Shown here: positions 1 to 10,176 of the stretch, piece after piece
Position numbering within the stretch: the stretch's first letter is position 1
How the letters are laid out: the number at the start of each line of letters is the position of its first letter
Source: Mytilus trossulus
Taxonomy: Eukaryota > Mollusca > Bivalvia > Mytilida > Mytilidae
Assembly (NCBI RefSeq): GCF_036588685.1
Contig: NC_086383.1
Span: 38,820,171 to 38,884,170, forward strand
Reading direction: 5' to 3'
Length of the DNA stretch: 64,000 bases
Made by a program: the position numbers and the translations under genes
Notes under the pieces: model-generated
What the model saw: only the letters and a program-made list of their open reading frames with translations
What the model was told of the DNA's origin: nothing
Database searches by the model: none

Positions 1-230
1 GCTAAGGTAATCTATTCCTGGGACAAGAAAATCCTTACTTTTTTGAAAAAATCAAAGTTTTGTAAACAGGAAATTTATAAAAATGACCACAAAATTGATA
101 TTCATGTCAACGCCGAAGTGCTGACTACTGGCATGGGCTTGTGATACCCACGGGGACGAAACGTCCACCAGCAGTGGCATCGACCCAGTGGTGTAAATAG
201 TTATCAAAAGTACCAGGATTATAATTTAGT

Positions 231-274
231 ACGCCAGACGCGCGTTTCGTCTACATGAGACTCATCAGTGACGC
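231..274 (-). ncRNA. Type I hammerhead ribozyme, copy 1
   Basis: On the minus strand the order is helix I strand GCGTCA, core CTGATGA, helix II GTCT/AGAC closed by the loop CATGT, core GAAA, a minimal helix III (C, loop GCGC, G), cleavage triplet GTC, then the returning helix I strand TGGCGT. Helix I pairs over six positions, two of them G-U. All conserved core bases are present. Self-cleavage is predicted after the GTC, between 237 and 236. The very short helix III is typical of type I hammerheads in animal repeats, which often act as dimers. Confidence 0.94.
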
Positions 275-591
275 TCATATCAAAATAGTTTTAAAGCCAA
301 ACAAGTACAAAGTTAAAGAGCATTGAGGATCCAAAATTCCAAAAAGTTGTGCAAAATACGGCTAAGGTAATCTATTCCTGGGACAAGAAAATCCTTAGTT
401 TTTTTAAAAATTCAAAGTTTTGTAAACAGGAAATTTATAAAAATGACCACAAAATTGATATTCATGTCAAAGTCAAAACCGAAGTGCTTACTACTGGGTT
501 TGTGATACCCTCGGGGACGAAACGTCCACCAGCAGTGGCATCGACCCAGTGGTGTAAATAGTTATCAAAAGTACCAGGATTATAATTTAGT

Positions 592-635
592 ACGCCAGAC
601 GCGCGTTTCGTCTACATAAGACTCATCAGTGACGC
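592..635 (-). ncRNA. Type I hammerhead ribozyme, copy 2
   Basis: Same helices and core as copy 1. The only change is in the helix II loop (TATGT instead of CATGT), so the fold is conserved. Predicted cleavage lies between 598 and 597, 361 nt from the site in copy 1. Confidence 0.94.
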
Positions 636-815
636 TCATATCAAAACAGTTATAAAGCCAAACAAGTACAAAGTTAAAGAGCATTGAGGATCCAAAATTC
701 CAAATAGTTGTGCAAAATACGGCTAAGGTAATCTATTCCTGGGACAAGAAAATCCTTAGTTTTTTGAAAAATTCAAAGTTTTGTAAACAGGAAATTGACC
801 ACAAATATTTGATAT

Positions 816-1440
816 CTGTTTAGTTTATAATCCTCATTGTAATATTTGATTTTCTTTGTAGTTTATAATGATTATAATCCTCATTGTAATATTTGATTTT
901 GTGAGAAGTTTCTGACTTTATTGGTATATTTGAATCCCTGTGCAGTTTATGATTCTCATTGTCTATTATAAGTTTTCTTAGTTCATAGAGTGGCCTGTGT
1001 TATTTGATTTTCTATTGGGCCTTGTTATCTTCTCTTCCTTGTTACTTATGTCATTTTTTTTAATTTCCTTTTTGTATTAATGTAAACGTAAAGGTACCTG
1101 AATTGCGCCTTTCATTTTCTTGGATATATAGCCGTTTAACAAACACTTATTTTGATCATTGAGAAGTTAAATTTGTCCATAATCCTAGATCTTGATCAAA
1201 ACGGCAATCCTCGGTAAAATCCGCTCTCTCGTTAGATGAGTGTACGAAATCGGCCGAGTTAAAACGAATGGTTAAGTTGATTGTTAGAGAGTTATCTCCC
1301 TGCAGGGTTATGTATATACCACTTACTTTAAATTCAGATAAAGTAACATTGTTGATATAAATTAGTATGTACTTCATATTATATACTGTTTGTAATGTTT
1401 ATTTTTACTTATGGATGCACTGTCATATTTTGTAATCTTG
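816..1440. other. AT-rich spacer with a decayed MITE
   Basis: No gene is visible. A short direct duplication (tttataatcctcattgtaat) occurs near 824 and 868. About 1128-1345 resembles, in reverse orientation, the TTAA-flanked MITE family seen at 21660, 46683, 49796 and 60052: it has the blocks tgatcattgagaag and agttatctccctg. It is strongly diverged. Confidence 0.45.
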
Positions 1441-1477
1441 CCCCCAATTGACCCTTAATGAGGGGGGATAGGACCTT

Positions 1478-1660
1478 TATCGGGACTCCGGGATCGGGTG
1501 TTTTTAAGCTCGGGATTTCGGGATTGACCCTTTCGGGATCCGGGAATTCTTTTTTCGAATTTCGGGACCTCGGAATTTCGTATTTTTAAGCCCGGGATTT
1601 CGGAATTTCGTGTTTTTAAGTCCGGGATTTCGGGATCAGGACCCCTCCTACCCCCCTCCT
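1478..1660. repeat. GC-rich short-period repeat
   Basis: Imperfect repeats of the motif gggatttcgggat, separated by tttttaag stretches, make a GC-rich island in AT-rich DNA. No coding sense is visible. Confidence 0.5.
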
Positions 1661-1794
1661 TAATTAATAAAATAAATGAGATTGTATTGCATTGTAATTT
1701 ATCATACAAGAGTGTGTTGCACTGCATATAACATTGAGAAATGAATGAATAATTGTATGTTTGTAACCCCTATATAAAAGAGTCAAAATTGACT

Positions 1795-2020
1795 TAAATT
1801 CGTATATAAAGTCAAATCAAAGTCATGACAGAAAAAATAAAAGACAAACAATAGTACACAAAACAAAACAAAGAGAAGAAAAGACTGAGTAACACGAATC
1901 CAACCAAACCCTGTGGGTGATCTCAAATGTTCCGAACTGTTAAGCAGATAATGCTTAACAACTGGCACCCTTCGTGTGATTTTATGATAGTGCAAACACG
2001 GTGTTCAGAAGGTACCAGGG
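1795..2020. repeat. Dispersed repeat, family D, copy 1
   Basis: Diverged copy of the sequence at 2185-2480. Shared blocks include catgac(t/a)aaaaa, gactaagcaac or gactgagtaac, gggtgatctca and aagcagat(c/a)atgct. A fragment of the same family (gaaaactaaagactaagcaa) also occurs at 40447. Confidence 0.55.
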
Positions 2021-2184
2021 TATAAGAACTTAAAACGTCTTTAAAGATTGTGTTGCTAAATGATTGTCGCGATGTTAAGTTAATGAATGCAAGCAAATCA
2101 AATAATTTATTCTTCATAATGTTGAAACTTAAAAACAAACATATTCAAGGGGGAAAATCTAATAAAAGAGGGGCGAAAGATACC

Positions 2185-2480
2185 AGAGAGACAGTCAAAC
2201 TCATAAATCGAAAATAAACGCCATGACTAAAAAAGAAAAAGACAAAAGACATATAATATTATACAATTGAAGACACAACATAGAAAACTAAAGACTAAGC
2301 AACAGGAACCCCACCAAAAACAGGGGGTGATCTCATGTGCCCAGAAAGGTAAAGCAGATCATGCTCCACATGTGGCACGTGTCGGGTTGCTCATGTAATA
2401 ACAAACCCTGTAAAAAGTCTAATTCGGTAGATCACATTCATGAAAAGGAACGGGATTGTAGTTACATTTTATAAAGTTCA
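2185..2480. repeat. Dispersed repeat, family D, copy 2
   Basis: Second, better preserved copy of the family at 1795-2020, in direct orientation. No open frame of note. Confidence 0.55.
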
Positions 2481-2576
2481 TATATCTGATATCAACTGTG
2501 AAATGAATATTGATTTAATTTATACAGTTTACAGAAACATAAAGAATTATGGAATTTATCACATATTCATGATATT

Positions 2577-4600
2577 CACTGGTGTTAAACTGTTAACCGT
2601 AACTTTAATCAATAGGTAAACAATGTTGTCACCTTTTTCAAATGTAGCCCGTTGTTGTCACGAGTTTCTCAGCTGCAAGTTTTTTTCTTTCCCATTACAT
2701 CATATTTGAATCGTAACTGAGCACTATAGTTGTCTAAGCGCTTAGAAAATTGCCGTCGAACAATTCGGGAGGATAATCGTTATTTAATGGCATTTTCTTG
2801 TTTGATATTCGTAATTTCTTTATGGGATAATAGTGAAAAATAATAATTGTGTCTTCGAGCTTTTCAATAGTATTGTGTGTGTATGAACAGTAATGTCCAG
2901 TTAAACGATGACATTTACACAAAATAAAATCAAATGAAGCAACTTACAGGTTAATATCTAGGACAAAACTTGATTTATAACAATATCATATGCATAACCT
3001 TAAGCAATTTCCAATATCCCAAAAAATATATACCACATTTTGATATGCCATATGTTTTGCCTCCAATATCGCATATATCTAATCGACATAATCAATAATA
3101 ATGGAAAATTAACCTCCCCTATCCAATATTCCCTATACTACGGGGCCGGCTGTGGGTTATTTCCTATATAAATATATAAGTTATAACATAGATCAGATTT
3201 TTGGTCTTTGGCAATATATGAAAATCCACGCAAATTTGATTTCTTGATCTCCGGACTATATATATAGGAACACAAATCCGTGTTTGCCAATGAACTCCTC
3301 GTTAACATGTGCTCAACTTCATAACACACAAAACATCCCAACCTTTCTCTACTATTTAATTGATACTGTTAAGATTTATAGTTATTTTCTGAGATATCAA
3401 AACGTCAGTGACGGTCATGAAGTAGCTAAGCATTTTATAGTTTGCATTGGCTATACAACTGTTTACACATTCAAAAAGGTGTGACATTTGTTTCCAAGTC
3501 CCTATTTGAATAAAATACCAATTCTAATATGATGTCCTTATTACGCTTTGTAAAAAAAGTCGTGTTCTAATGAGCACAAACTATGTTTGACACATGCGCA
3601 CGAACTTATTGTTTATATTAACGTTATTTCCATCGATATCCTTTAAAATATATACATTTAAGCAGCTAACATAAACTTTTATTATATATGTTTACGAAAC
3701 AACATAGATTTACCCTGCTAGTATTTTTTTAAACTTATCAAATATGAAATGCAATGCACAGACAACTCGAGGAGGAAACGGGAACAGCCAAACATTTTTA
3801 CGGTAATTTCGTACGCTTCGACCTATAAAAATACTGTATTTGTCCTATTAGAATCGAAATAATTCCTCCAAGTCATGCTCTATGCTCATTTTAACATGGG
3901 TAGGCATTATATTTGACCACATTTTATTTCTTAAATAATATTTCTTTTCAGTTGAAAAGATTTAGACATGATGACATTTTCTAAAAAAAAAATATTACTA
4001 AAAGTTTCTCACATTCCCATATTTTGTATCATTCCTAGTTCCTGATGTTTCTGTATTTTAACATAGTTCGTGTTAACCCATTTCCAAATTTCCTGAAGCT
4101 TGTCACCCCTCTCCCTTTTTCCCATTCCAATTTATTGATATACTATCGGTAGTATGTAGCTGTTTACATCAGAACTATTAATCATATATCATATATAAGA
4201 GAAATGTCATCAGATGTTAGAACGTTTCCGTGATTAATTCATCACCATAGTTTCATCATATGTTATTAGATAGACAGTTTTAAGTGTCAATATCAATCAA
4301 ACACTATCCAGTTACGATTATCTTCTCATTTTTTATAACCGATATTACGATTATCTTTTTTTGTAGGAACTAGTATCATCCCGATTTTTTCGACGGCATT
4401 TTTCTAAGCGCTTAGACATTATAAAAGTGCACCGTTACGATTCATATATGATGTAATGGTATAGAAAAACCTTGCAGCTGAGTAACTATTGACAAAAACA
4501 TGCTACATTTAAGAAAATGACTGAAAAGATTAACTATTTCTGCCGTCGCCATATTGGAATCATCGTAATTCCAGTTACGGTTATCAGATTAACACCAGTG
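2577..4600. mobile_element. DNA transposon with ~200-bp terminal inverted repeats
   Basis: The left end begins CACTGGTGTTAA and the right end is its reverse complement (TTAACACCAGTG). The similarity continues inward about 200 bp on both sides, including the palindrome CTAAGCGCTTAG and the blocks CTCAGCTGCAAG, CATTACATCATAT and TGAATCGTAAC. The element is 2024 bp long and flanked by the direct repeat ATATT (2572-2576 and 4601-4605), a likely target-site duplication. No transposase-length frame is present, so it is non-autonomous. Superfamily not assigned. Confidence 0.82.
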
Positions 4601-4763
4601 ATATTGATTATATACAATGTCGTCTGTTATTGAATTTTAAACACCAGGCTGTGCACTATTTTTTTTAAATCCCACAAAACATCATAAAAAATATAAAAAT
4701 AGATGTTAAGTCTGCGCAACTTCCTGTTTATTTCAAGAAGGAAGTTCAAAGTCTGAAACAATA

Positions 4764-7493
4764 ATGAGTTCTCTAGCGATTTCAGTCGGTCTAAGTGAGG
4801 AACGTTTGGAAAATGCGATTCGATCAAATGACTTAACATTACTTCAAAACCTGTTAAGTCAAGGTGTAGAAATAAATCATCAAGACAATGACGGCAATAC
4901 AGTTTTTCATAATGCTATTCGAATGGATCCGCACATAGATATTTTAAAGGAACTACTTTTAAATGGTGCAGATGTTAATATTGGTAACAAAACACATTTT
5001 ACATCAATTATGTTTGCAATTTCTTATGGATCTGACGATTTCATTTACAAACTGTTTGCTCTTGACCATATTCATCTTGTTAATTTTGATGATACCATTG
5101 AAAACTCATTGCTACACGTATTGCCTACGAGGAGTAATCTCACAGAAAGCTTTATGGAAGCCCTCAAAGATTTTCAACTCGACATCAATACGACCAATAA
5201 ATTTGGTGATACCCCTATTCACGTAACTTGCAAAGCGTTTGAAGATTTAGGAAAGGGTCGTGTAGCTAAACATGCTAAAATGAAGTTGTTTCTAAATGCA
5301 TTTAATGGGTTTGACCCTTTTATTGGAAACAGCGAAGGAGACACTTTTTTGCATATATTTTTCGATCGAATGGAAATGGATGACGATGACGTTGATTTTG
5401 TTGACTGCCTAATTGGCGTAGGGTTCCATCATATAACAAAAGAAGTTGTGGCAAAGTTGTTTAAGTACAAGAATAATATCGGAAACACCCCGCTTCACAT
5501 ATTAACAATGAATGGTGTAATACAAAAACGACCGGATACAAGTCTTTTAGTACTGCAAAAATGTTTTTCAGTCGGAGTTGATATTAACTGTAAAAATAAT
5601 CTAGGTGAATCCGCTTTGCACTTACTTATTCAAAACACAAGACCTGAATTCCATTTTAAGAAGAAGAATGAAGAAGTTTTAAAATGTTTCATAGAGAATA
5701 GGGCCGACATTAATTTGCAAAACGTATTTGGTATTTCACCAATATTTCATTGCTACTCTGGTGACGTCAGGTCTGTTCTATTGGAAATGGGAGCAGACTT
5801 GAACACACAAGACAAATTTGGCAGGACGCTGCTTCTGGCAATGTTTATATACAAACCATCTGCGGAAGAGATCGCAAAATTACTCGTTCGAGACGCTAAC
5901 TTAAATCAAAGGGATTTTCATGGTAATAATGCATTACATTATGCCGTTTGTCATGAGTTGGACTCAGATGCAGTCCTTTACATGATCAAAAACGGTATTG
6001 AAAGTAACAAAGACAATCGGGGAACTACTCCATGTGAACAGGCTTTACAGCAACAAAATAGAGAACTATTTCGAATATTGTCGAATGACAGCAACATTAT
6101 ATATCAGAGATATATGTATGAATTTCCAAAGCATGTTATCGAATACAAAGAACTGGTGAGAGATAATTTCAAGAAAACTGCATATGTTTCTAAATGTTTG
6201 AATTTAAGCTCTACTGAAGTCTTCACTGACCTGTTCCGTTTACCGTTTATTGGTGAGCAATCTTGTGAACAGGAAGCCAACCTTATCAGGAGTCATATAA
6301 CCAATTTAATTCAAGAAATAGGCAGAAAACTTGAAGGACGAGAAAAAATGTATTCTAACCATATTGTTATTTCTGGAAGCATTGGAGAGGGAACTAAAAT
6401 ATGCTATCCTGACGAATTTGACTTCGTGTGTATTTTAGATATGTTTGGGCAAGTTTGTGAGAGAGATAAGGGATTCTGTGGGGATTCAAGATTTACTGTT
6501 TTAAAGATGAAGGAAAACAAGGATCAAAGCAACCATCGATGGTTTTTCGACAGAAAAGGCCGCCTAAATGTTAATACAGTCCGAGTTCGTTTTGCACAGC
6601 TTGTGAAGGAAATATTATACGATCCAGTTATATGGACTTCCCCGTACATTAATTTACATTTCGTAACTAATCAAGAAGCTGCAGACGAAGAAGTACTTCC
6701 TACATGTCAATTCACGATAAATTGGGTAGGTCATCAATACAAAGATCTTATCATTAAAATTGACCTCGTTCCAGCTTGTCAAATATCAAATTTTTGGCCA
6801 GAAAACACGGATCTTCAGAAGATTTCATGCAACGATGACAAGTTACAAAAAGATGGCTGCCTACTTTTATTCCAGTGTACAGAAATATATGAACAATCTG
6901 AAGTAAAACTACGTGTATCAGCCGTACCTGCAGAGAAAAGGCTCATGGAAACAATCACGAAGATCGCCACTGATAGTTATAAGTTTTCTAAACTTCTTTG
7001 TACCGATTGGGTCTGTTCAGAGATAGTAATAGGCAAAGAATCGTTCCTGGTAGGTGATTTCATCACAAGTTATATGTTGAAAAATTGTACATTTCACGTT
7101 TTTCATGACAACAAAATGAAAGGAATAGCAATTGAAGATATTAAATCGTTTACTGTTCAAATATTTAAAACGTTACTTTCTTTTTGTGAGACTAAAAACT
7201 TGCCAGCCTTCATTTTTCCCTTCCAAAATATTTTTGACTTCCAACGTCTTGAGTCTGAGGAGACTGTTCGAAAGCAATGTATTCATAGGGGTATATGTGC
7301 GAAAATAATACTTTCTATTCTTGGAGAAAAACAAGTATTTACAGAACTTAGAGAAGAAGATATAATTAGAAATACTTTTCTAGAATCCGGTTCAGACGAT
7401 GAGGTTTCCATGGACATGATGGACGAGTGTCCAGATGTTGTTGATCCCTTGGAAGACTTTTCGAACCATTCTGACTTTGAATTTGAAAAATAA
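4764..7493 (+). CDS. Ankyrin-repeat / Mab-21 (cGAS-like receptor) fusion protein
   Basis: A 909-residue uninterrupted frame. Residues ~15-435 hold about ten ankyrin repeats (DGNTVFHNAI, GDTPIHVTC, GDTFLHIFF, GNTPLHILT, GESALHLLI, GNNALHYAV). Residues ~500-850 form a Mab-21/cGAS-type nucleotidyltransferase. It has G538-S539, then E551 and D553 (motif EFDF, with the same 12-residue spacing from Ser as in human cGAS), and a third acid D667 in IKIDLVPA. ITSYMLKNC at 767-775 matches the conserved C-terminal Mab-21 helix. An acidic tail closes the protein. All three metal-binding acids are present, so an active enzyme making a (cyclic) nucleotide signal is likely; the ligand is unknown. I see no obvious cGAS-type zinc ribbon. 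The gene has no introns, unlike its neighbours. ATG 4764 is the first in frame; a splice-acceptor-like tract (ttatttcaag) just upstream could mark a 5'UTR exon. An AATAAA lies at 7864. Confidence 0.9.
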   Translation: MSSLAISVGLSEERLENAIRSNDLTLLQNLLSQGVEINHQDNDGNTVFHNAIRMDPHIDILKELLLNGADVNIGNKTHFTSIMFAISYGSDDFIYKLFALDHIHLVNFDDTIENSLLHVLPTRSNLTESFMEALKDFQLDINTTNKFGDTPIHVTCKAFEDLGKGRVAKHAKMKLFLNAFNGFDPFIGNSEGDTFLHIFFDRMEMDDDDVDFVDCLIGVGFHHITKEVVAKLFKYKNNIGNTPLHILTMNGVIQKRPDTSLLVLQKCFSVGVDINCKNNLGESALHLLIQNTRPEFHFKKKNEEVLKCFIENRADINLQNVFGISPIFHCYSGDVRSVLLEMGADLNTQDKFGRTLLLAMFIYKPSAEEIAKLLVRDANLNQRDFHGNNALHYAVCHELDSDAVLYMIKNGIESNKDNRGTTPCEQALQQQNRELFRILSNDSNIIYQRYMYEFPKHVIEYKELVRDNFKKTAYVSKCLNLSSTEVFTDLFRLPFIGEQSCEQEANLIRSHITNLIQEIGRKLEGREKMYSNHIVISGSIGEGTKICYPDEFDFVCILDMFGQVCERDKGFCGDSRFTVLKMKENKDQSNHRWFFDRKGRLNVNTVRVRFAQLVKEILYDPVIWTSPYINLHFVTNQEAADEEVLPTCQFTINWVGHQYKDLIIKIDLVPACQISNFWPENTDLQKISCNDDKLQKDGCLLLFQCTEIYEQSEVKLRVSAVPAEKRLMETITKIATDSYKFSKLLCTDWVCSEIVIGKESFLVGDFITSYMLKNCTFHVFHDNKMKGIAIEDIKSFTVQIFKTLLSFCETKNLPAFIFPFQNIFDFQRLESEETVRKQCIHRGICAKIILSILGEKQVFTELREEDIIRNTFLESGSDDEVSMDMMDECPDVVDPLEDFSNHSDFEFEK

Positions 7494-8149
7494 ACATAAA
7501 TCAAAATATACGTCACAAGCTATAACTATTTGTTTAAGATTCCAGCAATGTTTGTTTGTAGAAAATAACAAGAAAACCCATGTCATGCATGTAGACAAAT
7601 AGTAATATAAAAATTGAAATGATGTGTATTCATTATTATTCATTGGATATTTATGTTCGTAGATTCGTGGTGAAATACTAAATTAAATGTTAAACGAATG
7701 ACAAATTTTATAAAGTATTGAATACAGACTACAACAAAACGACGAAATAAGATATCAACGACCTTCAAACTTTTCCTTAATCAACGAGAGTTGGTACCCA
7801 CGAAAATAAATGAGTCCACAGTGGTGGATAAGCATGATGAACAAGAATCTTTTGAAAACAGGAAATAAAAACTAAAACTAAATTTCAAGCTTCACCTGTA
7901 CCATTATCAATAATGGTCTGGGTTTTTTTTTGGCTTGGAGGAAAGTTGTGTCCTGCACTTTTTTCAGTTGTAATCTGTCCTGCCTTTTTATTTTTCACTC
8001 TATTCGGTATTGTCTTCTTTTTAAGAGTGCATTTATCAACAAAGATGCTCAGCCTGTCATTTTGTTACTCAAAACTCCTGTCCTGCCTTTTTTCAAATTT
8101 CATCGTAGACCACCCATATCAGATAGTAGCTCCCTTAGTAATACTGAGT
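7494..8149. other. 3' flank of the ankyrin-cGLR gene
   Basis: Holds the likely 3'UTR, poly(A) signals (AATAAA overlapping the stop at 7489 and another at 7864) and, at 7625-7830, a MITE of the family with ends TGGATTCATT...AATAAATGAATCCACAG (other copies at 8688, 11783, 30780, 38507, 48206). The MITE would lie inside the 3'UTR if the 7864 signal is used. Two overlapping frames near 7913-8199 show no recognisable domain. Confidence 0.5.
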
Positions 8150-8440
8150 GTTATAGTAAACTGCAAGACAGAATTAAGATTAGGATAGAATTAATTTAGG
8201 ATAAAGATAGAATTAAGATTGGGATACAACTAAGATAGGGATAGAAATACGATTTAGATAGAAAATATGGAAAGAATTCAAATTCATTTAGATAGAATTA
8301 AGATAGGGATATGATTAGGATTCGGATACAATCAAAATTGGGATGGAAATGTGTTTTTGATAAAATTATGATTGGGATAGAATTGATATTCAGATTATGT
8401 TTGGATTCAGATAATATATAGATTCAGATATCAGTTAAAC
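8150..8440. repeat. Degenerate GATAGAATTAAGAT-type short tandem repeat
   Basis: Many imperfect copies of a ~12-18-bp motif built from gatagaattaagat and gggatagaa, without a fixed period. An old, decayed microsatellite or minisatellite. Confidence 0.55.
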
Positions 8441-8687
8441 ATATAATTGAGAAGATTCTGGCTCTGGTTTTGTTTTTCAGTGTTAATTGTTGACTGCTTA
8501 TAAATAAAGTACTATGATTTAAAATTACAGTGACACTTGCCTAATCCGACACACTGGGGACCTGAAAAAAATGTTGGATTAAACAGGTTGTTGGAATACT
8601 CAGTTTTCTTCTGCAAGGATTAGGTATATATTGGGACCATGAAAATGTGTTGGTTAAAGCAGGATGTTTGAATACTCAGGTGTCAAA

Positions 8688-8884
8688 TTACTGTGGATTC
8701 ATTAATTTTCGTGGATTTCGTGGTTACAGGCGAACCACGAAATTAAATGTTCCATGAATGACAGATTTTCTATAATCTTGTTTGTAGACTGCATCAAAAC
8801 CACGAAATTAAATATACATGAATTTGCAAGTACTCCCTAATGCACAAAAATTGGTACCCACGAAAATAAAGGAATCCACAGTAG
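8688..8884. mobile_element. MITE, ACTGTGGATTCATT family
   Basis: Ends are complementary: tactgtggattcattaattt at the left and aataaaggaatccacagta at the right. Internal blocks gaaccacgaaattaaatg and tagactgcatcaaaaccacg recur in the other copies. About 195 bp, non-coding. Confidence 0.65.
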
Positions 8885-9029
8885 GCAGGTTACACTATTT
8901 AGTAATAGTTACGCATACAGTACATTGTTATTTAATAACTAAAGCACTGCTCTGGGAATAATGTGTAATGTAAGAAGTACAAGCCGAATTGTTTACCTTT
9001 ATTATTCTTAGGTCCTTTATTAATTTGAA

Positions 9030-9170
9030 AATTGCTATACCATGTCAGGAATATGACAGTTGTAGTACATTAATTTAATGTGTTTTATCATTTGATTTTA
9101 CCATTTGATAAGGGATTTTCTATTTTGAATTTTCTTAGGGGTTCAGTAATTTTGTGATTTTATTTTTTTT
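9030..9170. repeat. Dispersed repeat, family C, copy 1
   Basis: Shares gtcaggaatatgacag, the block before catttgat and gttcagtaattttgtgattt with copies at 10555-10765, 13015-13230 and 51940-52150. Confidence 0.55.
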
Positions 9171-9174
9171 CCTA

Positions 9175-9460
9175 AAGATGCTGAAGGTCTCCTCAATGTA
9201 AGGATCGGAGTATGTAATAGTGAGCATAACTTTTTTGATCTAAAAGATTGTTTAAGAATGTTTTCCCTGAGTTCCTGATGAAGATAAATCCAGAAACAAT
9301 TCAAGTTGATTGGACTAATAAACTTCTTCAAAATCAACCTATACCAATACCTTAACCTGACTGGGGGACAGACAGAATGATGAACAGACAAACAGAAGAA
9401 TGGATGCACACACCAAAAACAAAATGATAAGTGGGGCAAACAAAACCAAACAGTTGTTAA
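9175..9460. repeat. Dispersed repeat, family E (diverged)
   Basis: Carries the blocks caagttgattggact, aatcaaccta and the run gacagacagaatgatgaaca. The same order is seen at 24545-24830, 48055-48185 and, reversed, at 54440-54670. No coding potential. Confidence 0.5.
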
Positions 9461-9523
9461 TGAAAACATTACAATTAGAAAATATACAACATAGAATTTA
9501 CAGAACATACAGTTACTGTATAC

Positions 9524-9925
9524 TTAAGTGCCAGTCTTTGTAAGAATCAGGCAATTTAGGGAAAAATCAAAACATGATCAGAAAAAACCCACCGAGCTAA
9601 TCATGCTATTTAATACTAACCATCGTCCTGAGTTAAAAATAATTGGTCTTTCGTTTGTGTGTGTCTGGTAATATCAAATAACTTGGTTAGAAAATTGGTT
9701 AGAATGATAGCAAATTATAGCAAATTACAGAGTTATCTCCCCTTATTCGTTAATTTCTAGTGCATTTCAACCAAATTGTATCTTCTATTACCAGAACAGA
9801 TAATGGAAATAAATGTTATTTTTGTGCATAACTACATTTTATGAACTGAAATCAATGTCAAATTGGGTGGTTTTTTTTGGTCATGTTTTCACCACTGCCT
9901 GATTCTTAGGCAGACTGGCACTTAA
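9524..9925. mobile_element. TTAA-flanked MITE with ~30-bp inverted ends
   Basis: The left end TTAAGTGCCAGTCT continues to gaatcaggca; the right end is its inverted copy (tgcctgattc ... GGCACTTAA). About 402 bp, with TTAA at both borders, consistent with TTAA target choice. Non-coding. Confidence 0.68.
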
Positions 9926-10176
9926 TTTGAAGTATTATGGTATTGTTCATATGAAATAAACAGTAAAAAAAAGGAAATGAGGGAAATGGGGTATCTATCC
10001 GTGACTCAAAATCAGTACATGCACAAGCCTGATGAAAAACGTCATCAACACGGATTACAATCTCTTTGTCTTGCATAGGCTTCAACCTGGAATAGCTCTT
10101 TATGTCTACAAACAAAATGAGATTCAATGGTTCATTAAATTTTATATCACAGATAAAAGACTTCAGTTTTGGCAAA

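Larger units (their letters stand above)
1..815 (-). repeat. Tandem retrozyme-like array, 360/361-bp unit, about 2.2 copies
   Basis: The same unit starts at 1, 361 and 722; the third copy decays after about 815. The array probably continues left of the window. Each complete unit contains a hammerhead ribozyme on the minus strand (231-274 and 592-635). The two predicted cleavage sites are 361 nt apart, so minus-strand transcription should release 361-nt monomers. Animal retrozymes, including bivalve ones, are known as short tandem units with type I hammerheads that give small circular RNAs; the assignment follows from that architecture. The unit has no convincing coding capacity: a 70-codon plus-strand frame at 349-561 is not conserved in the first copy. 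Confidence 0.87.

Noticed and set aside
349..561. 70-codon frame in the retrozyme array
   Set aside because: It is not kept open in the first repeat copy, and its sequence is the antisense of a ribozyme-bearing unit.
7913..8199. Two overlapping hydrophobic ~90-codon frames
   Set aside because: They overlap each other in different frames over T-rich DNA and show no family resemblance; hydrophobicity follows from base composition.
9270..9305. Possible hammerhead (cctgatgaagataaatcc then gaaac)
   Set aside because: The sequence between CTGATGA and GAAA cannot form helix II, and no cleavage triplet with matching helix I follows.
10030..10060. Possible hammerhead core (cctgatgaaaaacgtc)
   Set aside because: No GAAA-helix III-GTC arrangement follows; the match is limited to CTGATGA.
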